The notes beneath the pieces are model-generated. The model saw nothing but the letters and a program-made list of their open reading frames with translations. It searched no databases and had not been told where the DNA came from. The position numbers and the translations under genes are program-made. Source: Marinobacter aromaticivorans (GTDB lineage: Bacteria > Pseudomonadota > Gammaproteobacteria > Pseudomonadales > Oleiphilaceae). From it: a stretch of DNA of 64,000 bases. The stretch is from positions 186,001 through 250,000 of the forward strand of contig NZ_NIHD01000002.1 of NCBI RefSeq assembly GCF_002806975.1. The letters run 5' to 3'. The first letter of the stretch is position 1, and the number at the start of each line of letters is the position of its first letter. Shown here in pieces: positions 1 through 10,335 of this stretch.

Positions 1-440
1 TCCGCCGCAATAACACCGGGTTCAACAATATGGCCGCCGATACGCACAGCCAGGCCACCGAGAACGCGGGTGTCGCCCAGCATTCGGGCGATCAGAGGCT
101 CGTTGTCCACACCATTCTGCAACGACAGAACCGGCACCTCACTTCGCGCCAGCCATTGGCCAAGCTCTCCCAGCACGGCTTTTGTCGCGGTGGATTTAAG
201 GGCAACTGCAATCACATCAAAATCGGCGGGTTGGTAGTTCTTTATCAGTGCGGCATGATCAACCGCCGGTACCCGGCACTCTATCACCCGTTCTTCATAA
301 TGAACCACGAGGCCGTTTTTCTGCAGGGCAGCAAGGTGCGCACCGCGAGCCGTGAGCACAGCCCGGTGCCCGGCCTCAGCCAGCCTTGCGCCGTAATAAC
401 CGCCAATACCGCCTGCGCCGATCATGAGTATGCTGAGCAT
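1..440 (-). CDS. Ketopantoate reductase-like protein, C-terminus cut by window edge
   Basis: Only the first 146 or so residues are inside the window; the frame is open to base 1. The N-terminus reads as a Rossmann fold with the nucleotide-binding pattern IGAGGIGGYYGARLA at residues 7-21, then a stretch resembling the VALKST and LQNGVDNE motifs of 2-dehydropantoate 2-reductases (ApbA/PanE), which reduce ketopantoate to pantoate with NADPH for coenzyme A synthesis. The ATG at 440 follows the stop of the MFS gene by 24 bases, so the two are probably co-transcribed. In catabolic settings ApbA/PanE-family members can be dehydrogenases of other 2-keto acids, so the substrate is unsure. Confidence 0.8.
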   Translation of the reverse strand, partial: MLSILMIGAGGIGGYYGARLAEAGHRAVLTARGAHLAALQKNGLVVHYEERVIECRVPAVDHAALIKNYQPADFDVIAVALKSTATKAVLGELGQWLARSEVPVLSLQNGVDNEPLIARMLGDTRVLGGLAVRIGGHIVEPGVIAA

Positions 441-464
441 GAGAAGAGTCCTCGTTACTATCCT

Positions 465-1715
465 TTAAGTTGCCAGCTTGCGGTCTTTAAACACCAGCGT
501 GGCAATCATGATAGCTTGCAGGACAACCAAGGTGCCAAATGCAATCTGGTATCCCTCTGCCGGATATGCGCCAGCGTCCACCCCGCCCCAAAAACCGATA
601 ACGATTCCAATGCCCCACTGAAAAACAAACGCTGCCAGGAAAACCAGCAAGTTGAGCGCGGTGCTGGCCCGACCGGCCAGGCTACTGTCGAAGTGACCTG
701 ATAACAAAGAAAATATCGTAGCAGATGCAGAGGCCAAAAACCCCATTGTAGCCATGAACAGAGGGAGCACCGGTATGTGCCAGCCTGTTGCCATGGCTGC
801 AACCATACTCATAAACAATGTCATGAGCACAGCAATAACGGGTACCGGCCGAACTCCGTGCCTGAGCAGCCACGCCAGAATGAAACCCAGGCTTAAAAAA
901 CCGGCTCCCATACCCATCGCCATGAACATCAACGCTGTCGCGACCTGCCCCGAATCCTGTTGCATGATGTCACGCAGCCAAGGGGCAGCCCAGAGTGTGG
1001 CAATAGCCATAGAGGAGCCGCTGAACACCGCGGCAACCGGAGCAATGCGCCAGAAAAAACGGTCGCACAACACCTGTTTCAGACCACCAAACAGGGCGTC
1101 AAAACGGATATCCTTTGGCGGCGCCCTGTGCTCAGGTACCATCACCAGGATTAGCCCGGACATTATCAGGGTCATTACCGCCAAGCCCATAAACAGCTGT
1201 CTCCAGCCGGTTAGCTCCAGCAACCACGCTACCGGTGCCGTAGCCGCGAGCGCCCCCAACGCCCCGAAAGCCATGAGGCTGCCGTTCAGCATTGGCAACT
1301 GGTCCGGCCGGAACCAGAGCGCAAATGCCTTGAAGGACGCCATCAGACAGCAGGCTACTCCCACACCGATCAGTAACCGGCCCAACGTCAAGGCCGCAAG
1401 GTTGTCTGCCAGGGAGAAGATAACCGCGCCCAGAGCCGCGATCAGCAACAGCAAGGCCTCGACCCGACGGGGTCCGAAGCGGTCCAGCAACATGCCAACC
1501 GGCAACTGAACCACAGCGAATGCGAGGAAGTAGGCACTGGTCAGCAGGCCGAGCTGATTTGCGGACAGGCCCAGATCGGCCACCAGTTCATCGGCGATGA
1601 CGGCATTGATGGCACGATACAGGTAGGACGCAAAATAGCCGGCTGCGAATGGCACAAAAATACTCAAAGCAACTTTTCGCCTCTGCGTTGTTGTACTCCT
1701 TATAATCGGCGGCAT
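465..1715 (-). CDS. Major facilitator superfamily transporter
   Basis: This 416-residue protein is almost entirely hydrophobic, with about twelve predicted membrane segments. It carries the MFS loop 2-3 signature ([11 protein letters not shown], about residues 74-84) between helices 2 and 3, and the N-half motif [15 protein letters not shown] resembles anion:cation symporter or nitrate/nitrite-type MFS carriers. The start overlaps the chemoreceptor gene by 16 bases, which suggests translational coupling. It lies downstream of the aromatic-degradation operon on the same strand, but a terminator-like hairpin separates them, so a role in aromatic uptake is possible and not shown. The substrate cannot be read from the sequence. 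Confidence 0.85.
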   Translation of the reverse strand: MPPIIRSTTTQRRKVALSIFVPFAAGYFASYLYRAINAVIADELVADLGLSANQLGLLTSAYFLAFAVVQLPVGMLLDRFGPRRVEALLLLIAALGAVIFSLADNLAALTLGRLLIGVGVACCLMASFKAFALWFRPDQLPMLNGSLMAFGALGALAATAPVAWLLELTGWRQLFMGLAVMTLIMSGLILVMVPEHRAPPKDIRFDALFGGLKQVLCDRFFWRIAPVAAVFSGSSMAIATLWAAPWLRDIMQQDSGQVATALMFMAMGMGAGFLSLGFILAWLLRHGVRPVPVIAVLMTLFMSMVAAMATGWHIPVLPLFMATMGFLASASATIFSLLSGHFDSSLAGRASTALNLLVFLAAFVFQWGIGIVIGFWGGVDAGAYPAEGYQIAFGTLVVLQAIMIATLVFKDRKLAT

Positions 1716-3289
1716 TCAGACTCGGTTTCAGCAGGCATGAGGTGCTTGATCAGCAATTGCTGTCGACCAACATGATAGCCGACGGCCTGCCCCGCCTTGG
1801 CGGTATCCAGAAGCTGTTCACTGGTACTGACGGCTATCTGATGTATATCGTGGATGTCGTGATTCAGCTGCGATACGGTCTGGTTTTGCTGCTCACTGGC
1901 TGCGGCAATCTGTTGGTTCAGACCATCGCTTTCAGAAATGCCCGCCACGATATTCTGAAGCTCTTCAGTGCTGGCAGACACCTGTTCGACACTGATTGCG
2001 GACTGACGCTTGCTCTTATCGATGGACTCGACCACCCGCCGGGATCCTTCCTGCAGCGCGCTGATCATCTGTTGGATCTCGTTAGTGGATTCCTGCGTCC
2101 TTTGCGCGAGTGAGCGGACCTCATCTGCCACCACGGCAAAGCCACGACCGCTGTCTCCGGCACGTGCGGCCTCAATGGCAGCGTTCAGCGCCAGCAGGTT
2201 AGTCTGTTCCGCAATGGCGACTATTACATCCAGTATCCGGCCTATGGACTGGCTATTCTTATCCAACTCTTCCACGATCTGGCCGGACTCTTCCAGTTCC
2301 AGCGCCAGTGCGTGGATGCTGTTCCGGGCGGCGGCTGCAGAACGGGCACTTTCTTCTCCGGATTCCCGGTTTCGTGCACTGAGACTGGCGGCCTGCTCGG
2401 TGTTCTCCGAAACCTCCCGGATGCTTGCACTGAATTCCTCGATAGACGTGGCCACGGTGGACAGCGCCAACAGCTGCTTTTCGGAGGCGTCTGTGCTCAC
2501 CTGCAACAGGCGGTTGGCCTGCAGGACATTACCCTCAATCTGCCCGCCGCTATCGCGAATCCTGGCCGCCATGACCTCCAGCCGCACTTGCATCAGCCGC
2601 ATGGTAAGTTCGATCTCGCCAACCAGGCCGGCGTTGCCGGTATAGACCAACTGCTTGATCGGATGACTGACGACTTTGCGACAACGATTGAACAGCCGGG
2701 TCAGGGGCCGGTTGAGGCCGTAAAGAAAGCCAAAAGAAACGGCACTACCCAAGGCAAAAAAGAGAGCAGACAGGCCCGCTTGGCCAACCATCCCCACAAC
2801 TAGAGAAGGGGCAAGGCAAAGGGTAGCGATAAGCCATTGCTCGGTGGCGGGTCCAAGTCTGGGAACTCTCAACGCCAAGGGCTGCTTGCCCTTGCTGCGA
2901 GCGCGGTAAACCTGTTCGGTACGTTGAATGATGTCGACATCAGGTACCCGATAAATGGCCTGATACTCCAGCACCGTACCATCGGTGTCCGTAATGGGGC
3001 TGACAAACGCATCAAGCCACCAATCCGTGCCATCTGCCTTGCGATTACAGAGCATGCCCATCCAGGACTCGCCCCGGCCAAGGGTATCCCACAGATCCCT
3101 GAGCGGCCCCTTGGGCATTCTCGGGTGTCTCAGCTTGCTGAACGAGTCTGCTTTCAGCTCATCTTCAGAGAAGCCGCAAAGCGCACAAAATGCCGTGCTC
3201 GCATAGGTGATTCTGCCTTCTCTGTCGGTCAACACCAGTAGTTGAGCGTGCTCATGAGGGCGGTCTGGAAACGATTCAAATCGGGACAC
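1700..3289 (-). CDS. PAS-domain methyl-accepting chemotaxis protein (Aer-like)
   Basis: The 529-residue chemoreceptor has an N-terminal cytoplasmic PAS domain (about residues 15-110, with the Aer-like stretch around [14 protein letters not shown]), two closely spaced membrane segments (about 150-195) and a long C-terminal signalling domain containing the highly conserved hairpin tip ([21 protein letters not shown]). There is no periplasmic sensor loop, so it should sense an internal cue such as redox or energy state, as Aer does. I chose the GTG at 3289 because a GGAGG ribosome site lies nine bases upstream; a TTG at 3325 would overlap the terminator hairpin. It sits after the phenol operon, so energy taxis during aromatic use is an inference. 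Confidence 0.9.
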   Translation of the reverse strand: MSRFESFPDRPHEHAQLLVLTDREGRITYASTAFCALCGFSEDELKADSFSKLRHPRMPKGPLRDLWDTLGRGESWMGMLCNRKADGTDWWLDAFVSPITDTDGTVLEYQAIYRVPDVDIIQRTEQVYRARSKGKQPLALRVPRLGPATEQWLIATLCLAPSLVVGMVGQAGLSALFFALGSAVSFGFLYGLNRPLTRLFNRCRKVVSHPIKQLVYTGNAGLVGEIELTMRLMQVRLEVMAARIRDSGGQIEGNVLQANRLLQVSTDASEKQLLALSTVATSIEEFSASIREVSENTEQAASLSARNRESGEESARSAAAARNSIHALALELEESGQIVEELDKNSQSIGRILDVIVAIAEQTNLLALNAAIEAARAGDSGRGFAVVADEVRSLAQRTQESTNEIQQMISALQEGSRRVVESIDKSKRQSAISVEQVSASTEELQNIVAGISESDGLNQQIAAASEQQNQTVSQLNHDIHDIHQIAVSTSEQLLDTAKAGQAVGYHVGRQQLLIKHLMPAETESECRRL

Positions 3290-3327
3290 CTTGATTAACC
3301 TCCGAAATCCAACAAGAGACCGCAAGC

Positions 3328-3359
3328 AACCCGATGTCAGGGATAGCTGACATCGGGTT
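3328..3359 (-). terminator. Hairpin terminator after the aromatic operon
   Basis: A perfect 13-base inverted repeat (AACCCGATGTCAG with its complement) encloses a six-base loop, 36 bases past the dmpH stop codon. The T-tract on the minus strand is short, so termination may be partial and allow read-through into the chemoreceptor gene. Confidence 0.7.
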
Positions 3360-3395
3360 GGGGAGGGGCCTGGCAGGCTGGCGAATCAAAACGCC

Positions 3396-4202
3396 TTAAA
3401 CAAATTTACCGCTCAAGGTACCCAGACCCTGATAGCGCACGGTGAAAGCATCACCCTTATCGACCTGAACAGCCGCCGTGATGGCACCGATCATGATGAA
3501 GCTACCAGCAGGCAAGGTTTCACCACGATCCGCCATCATATTAGCCAGCATGGCTACTGACGCTGCCGGGTGGCCCAGCACAGCAGCACCCGCTCCGGTC
3601 TGAACCACTTCGCCGTTGATTTCCATCACCACGCCGATGTTCTTCAGGTCCACATCAGCAATGTCTGCCATGCGACCGCCCGTTACAAAACGGCTGGAGG
3701 AAGAGTTGTCTGCAATCACACTCTTAAGATCGAATTTGAAATCTTTGTAACGGGAATCGATCACCTCAACCGCGGGCATGACGAAATCGGTGGCACGCAA
3801 CACATCACCAATATGCACACCTGGCCCTTTCAGTTCTTCCTTGAGCACAAAGGCCAGTTCCGCCTCGATTTTCGGGTGAATCAGCTCGTCATGTTTGATT
3901 TCACCGCCCTCGGGCACGCTGAAGTAGTCCGCCAGAAAACCATAGCAGGGCTGCTCAACACCCATCTGCGCCATTTTGGCCCAGGAGGTCAGCCCCATTT
4001 TCATGCCAACGATTTTATGGCCACGCTCTTCCTTGCGACGACGGATTTCCCACTGGATGTCGAAGGCATCCTTATAGGTCATCTGGGGGTAATCGTTGGT
4101 GATCTTGGTGATCTCATAGGCTTCCAGCTCGGCTTTCTCACAGTGGATCGCCAACTCTTCAATCTGAGCCTGTGTCAGTTTGTTCTCGTATACGTCAGTC
4201 AT
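3396..4202 (-). CDS. dmpH: 4-oxalocrotonate decarboxylase (2-oxo-3-hexenedioate decarboxylase)
   Basis: The 268-residue protein belongs to the fumarylacetoacetate hydrolase-related hydratase/decarboxylase family. It decarboxylates 2-oxo-3-hexenedioate to 2-hydroxypenta-2,4-dienoate in the 4-oxalocrotonate branch of the meta pathway and normally forms a complex with the DmpE hydratase. Visible family motifs are KIVGMKMGLTS (about residues 63-73), the metal-site stretch HPKIEAELAFVLK (about 108-120) and the EVIDSRYKDFKFDL region. It is distinguished from the paralogous hydratase at 6214 by its closer resemblance to DmpH/XylI/NahK. Its start shares a base with the dmpG stop, indicating co-translation. 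It is the last gene before a hairpin terminator. Confidence 0.93.
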   Translation of the reverse strand: MTDVYENKLTQAQIEELAIHCEKAELEAYEITKITNDYPQMTYKDAFDIQWEIRRRKEERGHKIVGMKMGLTSWAKMAQMGVEQPCYGFLADYFSVPEGGEIKHDELIHPKIEAELAFVLKEELKGPGVHIGDVLRATDFVMPAVEVIDSRYKDFKFDLKSVIADNSSSSRFVTGGRMADIADVDLKNIGVVMEINGEVVQTGAGAAVLGHPAASVAMLANMMADRGETLPAGSFIMIGAITAAVQVDKGDAFTVRYQGLGTLSGKFV

Positions 4203-5230
4203 CAGATCAATCCCTTTTCTTTGGCCATGGTCAGTGCCAGGTCTTCAATCATGTCTTCCTGGCCGCCAACCGTGCCGCGACGGCCCAGCTCCACCAGAAT
4301 GTCACGGGCCGAAATGCCATACTTTTTCTCCGCCCGCTCTGCGAAAAGCAGGAATGAGGAGTAAACTCCCGCGTAACCCAGGGTCAGGGCGTTGCGATCC
4401 ACACGAATCGGCTGATCCATCATCGGTACCACCAGGTCTTCAGCGACATCCATGATCTTGTAAAGATCAACTCCGGTTTCCACACCCATGCGATCCAGTA
4501 CGGCACAGAATACTTCCAGTGGTGTATTACCAGCACCCGCACCTAAACCGGCAACGGAACCGTCGATACGAGATGCGCCCGCTTCAATCGCAGCCAGCGA
4601 GTTGGCGATGCCCATACCCAGATTGTGGTGGCCGTGGAACCCGATTTCGATGTCGGAGGGTAGCTCGGCACGCAGCAATCCGATACGTGCGGTGACATCG
4701 TCGGGCAGCATGTAACCTGCAGAATCGGTGGCATAGATGCAATTGGCACCGTAGCCGACCATCAATTTGGCCTGCTCAAGTATCTTCTCCGGGCCGACCA
4801 TATGCGCCATCATCAGGAAGCCAACCGTGTCCATCTTCATTTTGGCAGCCATGCCAATGTGCTGTTCCGACACGTCAGCTTCGGTGCAGTGAGTGGCCAC
4901 GCGAATGCTGGAGACGCCGCAATCCCGCGCCATCTTCAGGTGATCAACGGTACCGATCCCCGGCAGAAGCAAGGCAGAAATCTTGGCATTTTTCATCTTC
5001 GGCACAACAGCGCTGAGGTATTCCTTGTCGCTGTGGGCCGGGAATCCGTAGTTCAGAGAGCGACCGCCCAAGCCGTCACCATGGGTGACTTCGATCATCG
5101 GCATGCCTGCTTCATCCAGCGCTGTCGCGATGTTAACCGCCTCTTCCAGACTGATCTGGTGTTGTTTGGCGTGCATGCCATCGCGCAGGCTCATATCGTG
5201 CAACGTGACTTTTTTACCTTGTAAATTCAT
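4202..5230 (-). CDS. dmpG: 4-hydroxy-2-oxovalerate aldolase
   Basis: This 342-residue class II pyruvate aldolase cleaves 4-hydroxy-2-oxovalerate into pyruvate and acetaldehyde. The acetaldehyde is channelled directly into DmpF, with which it forms a heterotetramer. The N-terminal TIM barrel shows [12 protein letters not shown] (about residues 14-25, metal/catalytic region) and the metal-binding HGHHNLG motif (about 199-205). The C-terminal part matches the DmpG communication domain. Its length equals that of characterised DmpG/XylK proteins (about 345). It follows dmpF by 15 bases on the same strand, as expected for an obligate partner pair. Confidence 0.96.
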   Translation of the reverse strand: MNLQGKKVTLHDMSLRDGMHAKQHQISLEEAVNIATALDEAGMPMIEVTHGDGLGGRSLNYGFPAHSDKEYLSAVVPKMKNAKISALLLPGIGTVDHLKMARDCGVSSIRVATHCTEADVSEQHIGMAAKMKMDTVGFLMMAHMVGPEKILEQAKLMVGYGANCIYATDSAGYMLPDDVTARIGLLRAELPSDIEIGFHGHHNLGMGIANSLAAIEAGASRIDGSVAGLGAGAGNTPLEVFCAVLDRMGVETGVDLYKIMDVAEDLVVPMMDQPIRVDRNALTLGYAGVYSSFLLFAERAEKKYGISARDILVELGRRGTVGGQEDMIEDLALTMAKEKGLI

Positions 5231-5245
5231 TGTTCTCTCCCCCGC

Positions 5246-6157
5246 TTAGCCGCGTGCCGGCAATGTGATGGTGCCGTCAGCCGCTTCTTCAGCAAACATC
5301 TCGGCAGTACGCAGAGCGGCGGCCGTCATAATGTCCAGATTACCGGCGTACTTGGGCAAGAAATCACCCAACCCTTCCACCTGCATATAGCAAGTGACCT
5401 TATTGCCATCGAAGATCGGGCCGTTGACCAGGGTGTAACCGGGCACGTACTTCTGTACCTCCTTCACCATGGCATGCACGGACTCAGTGATGGCAGCCTG
5501 ATCCGGCTCGCTTTCGGTGAGGCAATGGACGGTGTCACGCATCATCAGGGGCGGCTCGGCCGGGTTAATAATGATGATCGCCTTGCCCTCTTTGGCGCCG
5601 CCAACCTGTTCCACGCCACCCGCCGTGGTGCGGGTAAACTCGTCGATGTTCTGGCGCGTACCCGGGCCAACGGAGCGCGAGGATACGGTGGCGATGATTT
5701 CCCCATAGGCCACCGGCTGAACGCGGCTTACAGCAGCAACCATCGGGATAGTGGCCTGGCCACCGCAGGTAACCATGTTGACGTTCATCTCCAGGTTCCT
5801 TGCGTGGTCGGTCAGATTGACCGGCGGCACACAAAACGGGCCGATGGCAGCCGGGGTGAGATCAACCATGATCACCCCCAGTTCATTCAGTTTGCGGCTG
5901 TTCTCGGCATGCACATAGGCAGAGGTCGCATCAAACGCAATCCGGATATCATCCTCGATTACGTGCGGCAGGACACCGTCCACGCCGGTGGCGCAGGTCT
6001 TGATACCCATTTCGGCAGCACGTTTGAGGCCTTCGGATTCAGGGTCAATACCCACCATCCATACCGGTTCAATCCACTCCGAACGCTGCATTTTCATCAG
6101 CAGGTCGGTACCAATGTTGCCGGGGCCAATAATGACCGCTTTAAGTTTTTTGTTCAT
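5246..6157 (-). CDS. dmpF: Acetaldehyde dehydrogenase (acylating)
   Basis: The 303-residue enzyme oxidises acetaldehyde to acetyl-CoA with NAD and coenzyme A as the last step of the meta pathway. It starts with a Rossmann fold ([13 protein letters not shown] at about residues 7-19) and has the catalytic cysteine in VTCGGQAT (about 130). I placed the start at the ATG at 6157, which gives the family-typical MNKKLKAV N-terminus and has AGGA nine bases upstream. A TTG at 6217 would extend it to 323 residues and overlap dmpE, which is less likely. It is next to dmpG, its channelling partner. Confidence 0.95.
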   Translation of the reverse strand: MNKKLKAVIIGPGNIGTDLLMKMQRSEWIEPVWMVGIDPESEGLKRAAEMGIKTCATGVDGVLPHVIEDDIRIAFDATSAYVHAENSRKLNELGVIMVDLTPAAIGPFCVPPVNLTDHARNLEMNVNMVTCGGQATIPMVAAVSRVQPVAYGEIIATVSSRSVGPGTRQNIDEFTRTTAGGVEQVGGAKEGKAIIIINPAEPPLMMRDTVHCLTESEPDQAAITESVHAMVKEVQKYVPGYTLVNGPIFDGNKVTCYMQVEGLGDFLPKYAGNLDIMTAAALRTAEMFAEEAADGTITLPARG

Positions 6158-6213
6158 ATCTGGAATTCCTGTAATGGTTTCCTGTGACCACATCCTGTAG
6201 TCAAAGGAAGCGA

Positions 6214-6999
6214 TCAAATGAAACGGACAGACGCACTGCCGATGCCACCGATGCTGACGCTCATGAAATCGCCAGCCTGAACCGGCTCCAGCGGTACCAG
6301 CGAACCAGACAGAATAACTTCACCTGCCTTTAGCGGAATACCGAACTGCCCCAACGTATTGGCGAGCCAGGTGACGCAATTGACCGGGCTGCCCAAGGCA
6401 GCCGCGCCAGCACCGGTGCTGATGATGGCACCGTTCTTCTCCACCACCATGCCACAGGTTGCCAGATCCACTTTGCGCGGGTTTATTGCACGGTCGCCCA
6501 GTATGAAAAGGCCGCAGGAAGCGTTGTCTGCGACCGTGTCCTGAATCTTGATTTCCCAGTTTTCAATGCGGGAATCAACCACTTCAAAGCAGGGGATAAC
6601 GCAATCGGTGGCCGCCAGTATGTCCGCATTGGTGATGCCCGGGCCCAGCACGTCTTTTTTCAGGATGAAGGCAATTTCGCCCTCGGCCTTGGGCTGCATC
6701 AAGTGCTCGGAGATCGGCATTTCTTCACCCTGGTTAAACGCCATGGCATTAGTCAGATAACCAAAATCAGGCTGGTCAACCTTCAGCATGTTCTGCACAG
6801 CCTTGGAGGTAAGGCCGATCTTCTTGCCAATAACGCGCTCACCCGCTTCGATACGGCGCTCCAGCATGCGCAGGGAGATATGGTAGGCGTCATCAATAGT
6901 AATATCGCTGAAACGCTCGGTCAGCGGGCGCACCGGGGTGCGGTCGAGCATGGCCTGGTAAAGCTCATCACCGCAGTCCTGAATCTGTTGTTTATCCAT
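6214..6999 (-). CDS. dmpE: 2-oxopent-4-enoate hydratase
   Basis: The 261-residue hydratase adds water to 2-hydroxypenta-2,4-dienoate to give 4-hydroxy-2-oxovalerate, the DmpG substrate. It shows the family motifs [14 protein letters not shown] (about residues 57-70), the metal-site stretch [12 protein letters not shown] (about 101-112) and [12 protein letters not shown]. It is a paralogue of dmpH in the same operon, as is standard for meta-pathway clusters. The ATG at 6999 is preferred over the one at 7005 because GAGGA then lies six bases upstream; both give almost the same protein. Confidence 0.93.
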   Translation of the reverse strand: MDKQQIQDCGDELYQAMLDRTPVRPLTERFSDITIDDAYHISLRMLERRIEAGERVIGKKIGLTSKAVQNMLKVDQPDFGYLTNAMAFNQGEEMPISEHLMQPKAEGEIAFILKKDVLGPGITNADILAATDCVIPCFEVVDSRIENWEIKIQDTVADNASCGLFILGDRAINPRKVDLATCGMVVEKNGAIISTGAGAAALGSPVNCVTWLANTLGQFGIPLKAGEVILSGSLVPLEPVQAGDFMSVSIGGIGSASVRFI

Positions 7000-7008
7000 G
7001 TCCATTCC

Positions 7009-8466
7009 TCAGAGTTTGATGCAGATGTTTTTGGTTTCAGAGTAGAACTCCAGGCCATGCACTCCGCCCTCGCGCCCGAGCCCGGAATGCTTGGCGCCCC
7101 CGAATGAGGTACGAAGATCACGCAAGAACCAGGAGTTCACCCACGCCAGGCCAACTTCCATCTGCTCGGCCACGCGAATAGCGCGGGCAGAGTTTTCAGT
7201 CCAGATTGCGCATGCCAGGCCGTAATTGGTGTCGTTGGCCAGGGCGATCACTTCGTCTTCAGAATCAAACGGACGGATATGGCAGCAAGGGCCAAAGATC
7301 TCTTCGCGAACAACACGGGCATCATCAGCCAGGCCTGTCCAGATGGTCGGCTCAATCCAGGCTCCCTCGTTCAGTTCAGCACCCATATCAGGGATACCGC
7401 CACCAATCTCGACAGTCGCCCCCTCTTCGAGAGCCAGATCGTAGTAACTCTTCACCTTGTCGCGATGTTCGAGGCTAACCAGAGGCCCGAAGTTGGCCTC
7501 GGGATCTTCCGGTCGGCCCAGTTTTAATTTGGCCACTTCTTCCTTCATGCGGGCGAGGAACTGGTCAAAAATCGAGCGTTCCACATAAACCCGCTCTGTT
7601 CCCAGGCAAACCTGGCCGCAGTTAACAAACGCCGAGCGCATGGTGCCTTCCACGGCTTTCTCAAGATCACAGTCGGCAAACACAATGCCCGGATTCTTGC
7701 CTCCACATTCCATGGAGACATTGCGCAACCCTACCGACGCGGCTTTCATAATGACTTCGCCCGTGCGGGTTTCACCGGTAAAGGTGATTGCATCAACCAG
7801 TGGATGAGTGGTCAGGAAAGCTCCTGCAGAGTCAGGACCAAAACCGTGAACCACGTTAAATACGCCTGGTGGTACGCCACACTCGTTCATGACTTCACCC
7901 AGCAGGGTGGCCGTAGCGGGCGTTTCCTCAGACGGTTTGACAACCACCGTGTTACCGCAGGCCAGCGCCGGGCCAACCTTGAAGGTCATCAGCAGTAGCG
8001 GGAGGTTCCATGGGGAAATCACGGCAATAACACCCTTGGGCGTGCGGTGGCCTACGTTCAAGGCGCCGGCACCATCCGGAGTATCCATCCGGAAACCTTC
8101 AGTCGGATGGCTCATGGAGTCCGCAAACTCCTTGAAGTTCGCGGCGCCACGGGGAATATCAATATGGCTGGCCATGGAGCGCGGCTTGCCGGTGTCAAGG
8201 CACTCTGCGTCCAGGAATTCATCAAAACGTTCGCTGATACGGTCTGCGATCCTGTGCAACATCGTTGATCGCTGCTTCTGCGTCATTTTTCCCCAGGGGC
8301 CTTTCAAGGCAGCCTTGGCAGCGCGGACAGCGGTATCAACTTCTGCTTCACCCGCCTCATGGACTTTTCCAATCAGGCTGTTGTCGACCGGGCAGCGGTT
8401 TTCAAATAACTTGCCGCTGGCCGAAGAAACGTACTCGCCATTGATAAAATGTTTGAACTCTTTCAT
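7009..8466 (-). CDS. dmpC: 2-hydroxymuconic semialdehyde dehydrogenase
   Basis: This 485-residue NAD-dependent aldehyde dehydrogenase oxidises the catechol ring-cleavage product 2-hydroxymuconic semialdehyde to 4-oxalocrotonate. It has the ALDH landmarks ISPWNLPLLLMTFK (cofactor pocket), the general-base glutamate in MECGGKNP (about residue 253) and the catalytic cysteine in NCGQVCLGTERVYVERS (about 287). Length and sequence agree with DmpC/XylG (486 residues). It is the first gene of the distal block dmpCEFGH, 199 bases from the preceding LysR gene, so it may have its own promoter. No dmpD hydrolase follows it, unlike the classical order. Confidence 0.94.
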   Translation of the reverse strand: MKEFKHFINGEYVSSASGKLFENRCPVDNSLIGKVHEAGEAEVDTAVRAAKAALKGPWGKMTQKQRSTMLHRIADRISERFDEFLDAECLDTGKPRSMASHIDIPRGAANFKEFADSMSHPTEGFRMDTPDGAGALNVGHRTPKGVIAVISPWNLPLLLMTFKVGPALACGNTVVVKPSEETPATATLLGEVMNECGVPPGVFNVVHGFGPDSAGAFLTTHPLVDAITFTGETRTGEVIMKAASVGLRNVSMECGGKNPGIVFADCDLEKAVEGTMRSAFVNCGQVCLGTERVYVERSIFDQFLARMKEEVAKLKLGRPEDPEANFGPLVSLEHRDKVKSYYDLALEEGATVEIGGGIPDMGAELNEGAWIEPTIWTGLADDARVVREEIFGPCCHIRPFDSEDEVIALANDTNYGLACAIWTENSARAIRVAEQMEVGLAWVNSWFLRDLRTSFGGAKHSGLGREGGVHGLEFYSETKNICIKL

Positions 8467-8665
8467 GGCTCACCTTATTTATTAACTGAACCTGCACACT
8501 GTCGCAGTGTTTTGGTTGTTGAGTGGCACGGATGTTTCCAAAAACGGTCAGATCACATGCCAGCGTCTTGAAGTCAGTATAACTTTGCAAAAACGGGATA
8601 AAACCACCAAGAATGGCGGCTGGAGTTCCCATAATCGGGAATAACCGAAAAGCTAATTAACCCGG
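8467..8665 (-). promoter_or_regulatory. Possible promoter/operator region for the dmpCEFGH block
   Basis: The 199-base gap upstream of dmpC contains a short palindrome with six-base arms (ACACTG-TCG-CAGTGT, 8496-8510) and a TATACT hexamer on the minus strand (8576-8581), which could be a -10 box. No convincing -35 or sigma-54 element accompanies it. The block may instead be transcribed by read-through from far upstream, although the opposite-strand genes in between make that less likely. Confidence 0.3.
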
Positions 8666-9556
8666 TCAGGTCCCCGCATCTCCTTCGCTTACCTTACCCA
8701 TAACAAAATCAATGAATGCTCGCGTTTTAAGCGGCAGGCTGTCTCTATGGGGGTACATCATATGCATGGTGCGCTTTTCCATTGACCATTCAGGCAGCAG
8801 TTGCACCAGTTCGCCACTGCCTAATTCGCGCTCCACCACGTAGCGCGGTACACAGCAGGCGCCAAGGCCCCGCTTGACCGCATCAATAGCAAAGCTGATT
8901 TCATCCGTCCGGAGGTGAGCATGGGGGGTGAAGGTTTCAGCGTAACCATCACTGCGCTGAAACCGCCAGAAAGCCGAGCGTTTGAGTACGATCAGCGGCA
9001 AGGCATTCAGCTCACTGGGCTGCTTTGGCTGTGGGTAATGATCCAGCATCTCCGGGGCAGCCACTAGCAGCATCTCGGTGTCCATTAGCGGTCGCGATAT
9101 CCAGTCATTGAGGGTCACTGACCCCAGGCGGAAAGCAATATCAATGCTGTTCTTTACCAAATCCACATTCTGGTTGCTGAGGAACATCTCCACGCTCACC
9201 CGCGGGTTAAGCTCCATAAACTCAAACACCCACGCCTTCACTTTGTGATGCCCTAAAGCAATCGGGGCGGTGATCTTGATATCTCCCGAAAGAGACGAAA
9301 GCTCGCTATTGACATCCTCCGAGCGCATCTCAAGTTCAGTCATCAGTGGAGAAAGGCTGCCATAAAAGCGCTGCCCCGATTCCGTCAGGCCAAATTTTTT
9401 CGAGCTTCTATGCACTAACTTGTAGCCAAGCTGTTGCTCAAAGGCCTGCAAACGACGCGAAAGGGTTGAGGTGGGGATATCCAGATAACGGGCCGCCGAA
9501 ACCAGACTCCCCTTTTCAACCACCTTGATGAAGTAGAACAAATCCTGGTAATTCAT
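8666..9556 (-). CDS. LysR-family transcriptional regulator
   Basis: The 296-residue protein has a typical N-terminal winged helix (GSLVSAARYLDIPTSTLSRR, about residues 17-36, then a dimerisation helix) and a C-terminal periplasmic-binding-like effector domain. The ATG at 9556 gives the usual short N-terminus; an upstream start at 9586 adds ten residues. It is divergent from the ABM-domain gene at 9719, the classical arrangement for a LysR regulator and its target, and it precedes dmpC on the same strand. Its likely targets are therefore the ABM/LLM pair and perhaps dmpCEFGH. The effector is unknown. Confidence 0.9.
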   Translation of the reverse strand: MNYQDLFYFIKVVEKGSLVSAARYLDIPTSTLSRRLQAFEQQLGYKLVHRSSKKFGLTESGQRFYGSLSPLMTELEMRSEDVNSELSSLSGDIKITAPIALGHHKVKAWVFEFMELNPRVSVEMFLSNQNVDLVKNSIDIAFRLGSVTLNDWISRPLMDTEMLLVAAPEMLDHYPQPKQPSELNALPLIVLKRSAFWRFQRSDGYAETFTPHAHLRTDEISFAIDAVKRGLGACCVPRYVVERELGSGELVQLLPEWSMEKRTMHMMYPHRDSLPLKTRAFIDFVMGKVSEGDAGT

Positions 9557-9718
9557 ATTGTTATTCTCATAAATGAGATTACACATTCCCGTGGATCAGG
9601 TAGATAAAAATCACCGCCAAACTATATTTGTTACCCATAGACTATAGGCCTTCTGATCTGCGACGGCTTGCTTCAAACCTACTCCACTTTAAATGACTTA
9701 ACCGTCAGGGCCTTCAAG

Positions 9719-10306
9719 ATGCCAGAATCAGACTCTACACTCAGCGAAGAAAACGCCGTCACCGTCGTGATATCCCGCCGGGTGATCAAGGGCCAGGAAG
9801 ACAGGTTTGAGGAACTGAGCAGCGAAATGACTCAACGGGCATCTCGCTACCCGGGCCACCTCGGCGCCAACTTATTCCGCCCGAGCAGTCCCAATGACCC
9901 TGAATACCGCATAATTTTCAAATTTGCGGATGAGGCCTCCCTGGCCTCCTGGCAAAGCTCCGAAGAACGTGCCGAGATACTGGAGCAGATTGAACCGCTC
10001 CTGGTTGCGCCCAGCGAAGTCGAAACCATGTCAGGCATCATTACCTGGTTTACCATGCCCGGACACAATCCCGTCAAACCGCCCCCCAAGTACAAGATGA
10101 CGCTTGTCAGTTGGCTGGCACTTTATCCGGCTGTCACGCTTGTTTTTTTCCTGTTCGGCGACCTGCTCGCCCAGCTGCCCTTGTTAGCGCGCACCTTTAT
10201 TGTGACTGCCGTGGTCATGGTGGCCATGAGCTACGTGCTGATGCCCCGGTTTACCCGCTGGTTTGCCTTCTGGCTGTTTCCCAGGCATGAGCGCGGCGAA
10301 CGCTGA
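9719..10306 (+). CDS. Antibiotic biosynthesis monooxygenase-domain membrane protein
   Basis: This 195-residue protein has an N-terminal ferredoxin-like ABM domain (about residues 12-105, VTVVISRRVIKGQEDRFEEL then HLGANLFRP) followed by two hydrophobic helices (about 125-170). ABM plus two membrane spans is a known uncharacterised architecture; no enzymatic activity can be assigned. I placed the start at the ATG at 9719, with AGGG upstream, instead of the in-frame TTG at 9668. It is divergent from the LysR gene and 29 bases upstream of the luciferase-like oxidoreductase, so the two probably form a small operon under that regulator. Confidence 0.75.
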   Translation: MPESDSTLSEENAVTVVISRRVIKGQEDRFEELSSEMTQRASRYPGHLGANLFRPSSPNDPEYRIIFKFADEASLASWQSSEERAEILEQIEPLLVAPSEVETMSGIITWFTMPGHNPVKPPPKYKMTLVSWLALYPAVTLVFFLFGDLLAQLPLLARTFIVTAVVMVAMSYVLMPRFTRWFAFWLFPRHERGER

Positions 10307-10335
10307 TACCCCAAACCCTACTTTCAGGATCTCCC

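Noticed and set aside
30..701. Plus-strand open frame at the left edge
   Set aside because: It overlaps the better supported ketopantoate reductase-like and MFS genes on the minus strand and has no family resemblance.
8626..8641. Hairpin TTCCC-GGGAA after the LysR gene as terminator
   Set aside because: Only five base pairs with no T-tract; too weak to call.
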